DNA of 64,000 nucleotides from UBA5796 sp040752455 (lineage in GTDB: Bacteria > Chloroflexota > Anaerolineae > Anaerolineales > Villigracilaceae), in assembly GCA_049324115.1 (NCBI GenBank), contig JBMOMN010000010.1:76041-140040 (forward strand). Direction: 5' to 3'. The notes beneath the pieces are model-generated. The model was not told where the DNA came from. It searched no databases and saw nothing but the letters and a program-made list of their open reading frames with translations. Position numbers and translations under genes: made by a program. Shown in pieces: positions 62,681 to 64,000 of this stretch; positions within the stretch are counted from its first letter, which is position 1; the number at the start of each line of letters is the position of its first letter.

Positions 62681-63811
62681 TTAAACGACGATACCTCGGG
62701 CTTCGAGGGTCTCTAAATCGTCCAATCCCAACTCGCCCAAAACCTGGCGGGTATGCTCCCCCAGACGCGACGGCGGATTGGCGCTCTCGCGGCGGGCGAA
62801 CACGAACGGCGTGTTCATGCGGACCGGTTTGCCGTTTTCGGCGTGGACGTGGCCGCGCGCCCGCACCTGTGGATCGGACAGCATCTGCTCGAAGGTATTG
62901 ACCGGCTCGATGCAGGCATCCGCCCCGGCGAATATCGCCATCCATTCGGCGCGGGACCTTTGGCCGAACAGCGCGTTCAGCTCCTCCCCCACCGACGGGT
63001 CGAACTGGCGCGGCAGCAGGTCGGGCCGCCCGGCGGCTTCGCAGAATTTACTCCAGAACTTCGGCTCGATGGCCCCCAGGCTGAAATATTGGCCGTCGGC
63101 GGTGCGGTAGACGTTGTAGAACGGGCGGCCCATCGTCACCGGCAGGCTGCCGTCGCCATGGAAATACGAGCCGCCAATCAACGGCGTGACCAGCGAGACG
63201 ACGCCGTCGAGCAGGGCCACATCGAGGTACGCGCCGCCGTGCTGCGCCCGTCCCGTCAGCGCCGACAGGATCGCCACCGCCGCCAGCACCCCGCCGCTCA
63301 AATCGGCCAGCGGCACACTGATCGGGATCGGCTGGCCGCGCCCGCCGTCCGGGGCGTTGTGGGCCAGCGCTCCGCCGATGGCAACGTAGTTCAGGTCGTG
63401 TCCGGCCCGGTCGGCGTAGGGGCCGTCCTGCCCGTAGCCGGAGAGCGAGCAATAGATGATGTCCGGCTTCGCCTGGCGGAGGTCCTCGTAGCCCAGACCC
63501 CAGCTCGCCATTGCCCCGGGCCGGAAGGACTCGAAGACCACGTCGGCGGTCTTGCACAGTTCGAGGAAGATTTCGCGGCCGCGCGGCGTGCGGTAATCCA
63601 GGCCCAGGCTTTTCTTGTCCCGGTTGACCGACTCGTACAGCCCGGCCAGCCCGTTCTCGACGGTGAAAGTGCGGGCGTAGTCTCCCGCGCCGGGCGTCTC
63701 GACCTTGACGACTTCCGCACCCAGGTCGGCGAAGAGCTGGGTGACGTAGGGACCCGGCAGCAGGCGCGACAGGTCGAGGATGCGGATTCCGGTCAGGGGT
63801 TGGTAGGTCAT
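62681..63811 (-). CDS. CaiB/BaiF-family CoA-transferase (formyl-CoA transferase type)
   Basis: 376 residues. Class III CoA transferase, moving CoA between acids through an Asp anhydride. TGIRILDLSRLLPGPYVTQLFADLGAEVVKVE at the start (abbreviated here as LDLSRLLPGPYV), catalytic Asp in GHDLNYVAIGGA, and SGYGQDGPYADRAG. ATG 63811 follows AAAGGAGCC; a longer in-frame start lacks a ribosome site. Acceptor and donor acids unknown. Confidence 0.92.
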   Translation of the reverse strand: MTYQPLTGIRILDLSRLLPGPYVTQLFADLGAEVVKVETPGAGDYARTFTVENGLAGLYESVNRDKKSLGLDYRTPRGREIFLELCKTADVVFESFRPGAMASWGLGYEDLRQAKPDIIYCSLSGYGQDGPYADRAGHDLNYVAIGGALAHNAPDGGRGQPIPISVPLADLSGGVLAAVAILSALTGRAQHGGAYLDVALLDGVVSLVTPLIGGSYFHGDGSLPVTMGRPFYNVYRTADGQYFSLGAIEPKFWSKFCEAAGRPDLLPRQFDPSVGEELNALFGQRSRAEWMAIFAGADACIEPVNTFEQMLSDPQVRARGHVHAENGKPVRMNTPFVFARRESANPPSRLGEHTRQVLGELGLDDLETLEARGIVV

Positions 63812-63925
63812 GGTCAGGCTCCTTTGGGTTCTTGATGATTTTAGCCTCGAATCCTGTTCTGGGTACAAAAATTCCCGATTCTGCTGGATTTTGTGGTTCT
63901 TTCGTTTTCATTGGGAAAACCCTAA

Positions 63926-64000
63926 AACACGAAGGAGCACAAAGTCTACAAAGGAGGAACCCATCAAATCAAGGCGTTTTCCCTTTGAGCGCCTTCGTGT
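63926..64000. repeat. ACACGAAGGAGCACAAAG palindromic element, cut by the window end
   Basis: AAACACGAAGG and CCTTCGTGT arms; member of the CACGAAG family. Confidence 0.65.

Noticed and set aside
1..64000. tRNA, rRNA, riboswitch, prophage, integrase or insertion-sequence genes
   Set aside because: No T-loop-type GTTCGANTC cloverleaf, rRNA segment, known riboswitch core or transposase motif was found by eye; small RNAs could be missed.

Overview
The window reads as part of a G+C-rich, free-living, anaerobic or facultative bacterium, most likely of the phylum Chloroflexota (Anaerolineae-like). This is inferred from gene content and repeat style; there is no rRNA to confirm it. Supporting features are a tungsten-type aldehyde:ferredoxin oxidoreductase, an NrfHA ammonifying nitrite reductase, archease and RtcB RNA repair, the radical-SAM/DUF2344 pair, many lipoproteins with long low-complexity linkers, and dense palindromic repeats between and inside genes. 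No rRNA, tRNA, transposase, phage or CRISPR locus was recognised. About 63 genes are supported.

Layout. 1-9 kb (minus strand): a secreted clostripain-type protease with fibronectin-like repeats (runs off the left edge), a lipoprotein, aldehyde oxidoreductase with a MoaD-like partner, and a secreted DUF1906 protein. 9-14 kb: thioesterase, archease, RtcB interrupted by an intein exactly before its catalytic cysteine, and a lipoprotein. 14-17.5 kb (minus): a DUF4258/YgiT toxin-antitoxin-like pair and a three-gene operon of E1alpha, E1beta and an unusual lipoyl + E3-binding + NeuD/PglD hexapeptide-acyltransferase fusion. 17.5-24 kb: PHP phosphoesterase, LysM protein, DinB-like protein, citrate synthase/malate dehydrogenase operon, thioredoxin reductase. 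24-33 kb: secreted phosphoesterase, DUF5666 repeat protein, radical-SAM/DUF2344 pair, TfoX-like protein, two small unknowns, PrsW-type protease. 33-42 kb: ECF sigma/anti-sigma/cytochrome c, glycosyltransferase, nrfHA, a DeoR-NosL-like regulator with a PCuAC copper chaperone, a Crp/Fnr regulator, a phosphoribosyltransferase and a membrane protein. 42-46.5 kb is A+T-richer and accessory: MNT with a truncated HepT, a frameshifted S10 carboxypeptidase, and a NgoMIV-like restriction-modification pair. 46.5-64 kb is mostly housekeeping: priA, a Memo-like protein, Nudix enzymes, a second ECF/anti-sigma pair, ribosomal protein L25, trmI, an S9 peptidase, mnmA, cysteine desulfurase and a CoA-transferase.

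How it fits together. nrfHA carries a perfect TGTGA-N6-TCACA palindrome placed for class II activation, and a Crp/Fnr regulator lies 1.4 kb away. RtcB needs archease as activator. MnmA uses sulfur from the adjacent cysteine desulfurase type. The genome signature is striking: a dozen or so families of short palindromic repeats fill intergenic space and have entered genes in frame, with four insertions in PriA alone. Two arrays of palindromes are phased at exactly 22 bp. Many genes have a TATAAT box only 6-10 nt before the ATG, suggesting leaderless mRNAs. The best candidate for an undescribed system is the E1alpha/E1beta/lipoyl-acyltransferase operon, where the normal E2 catalytic domain appears to be replaced by a sugar N-acyltransferase fold.
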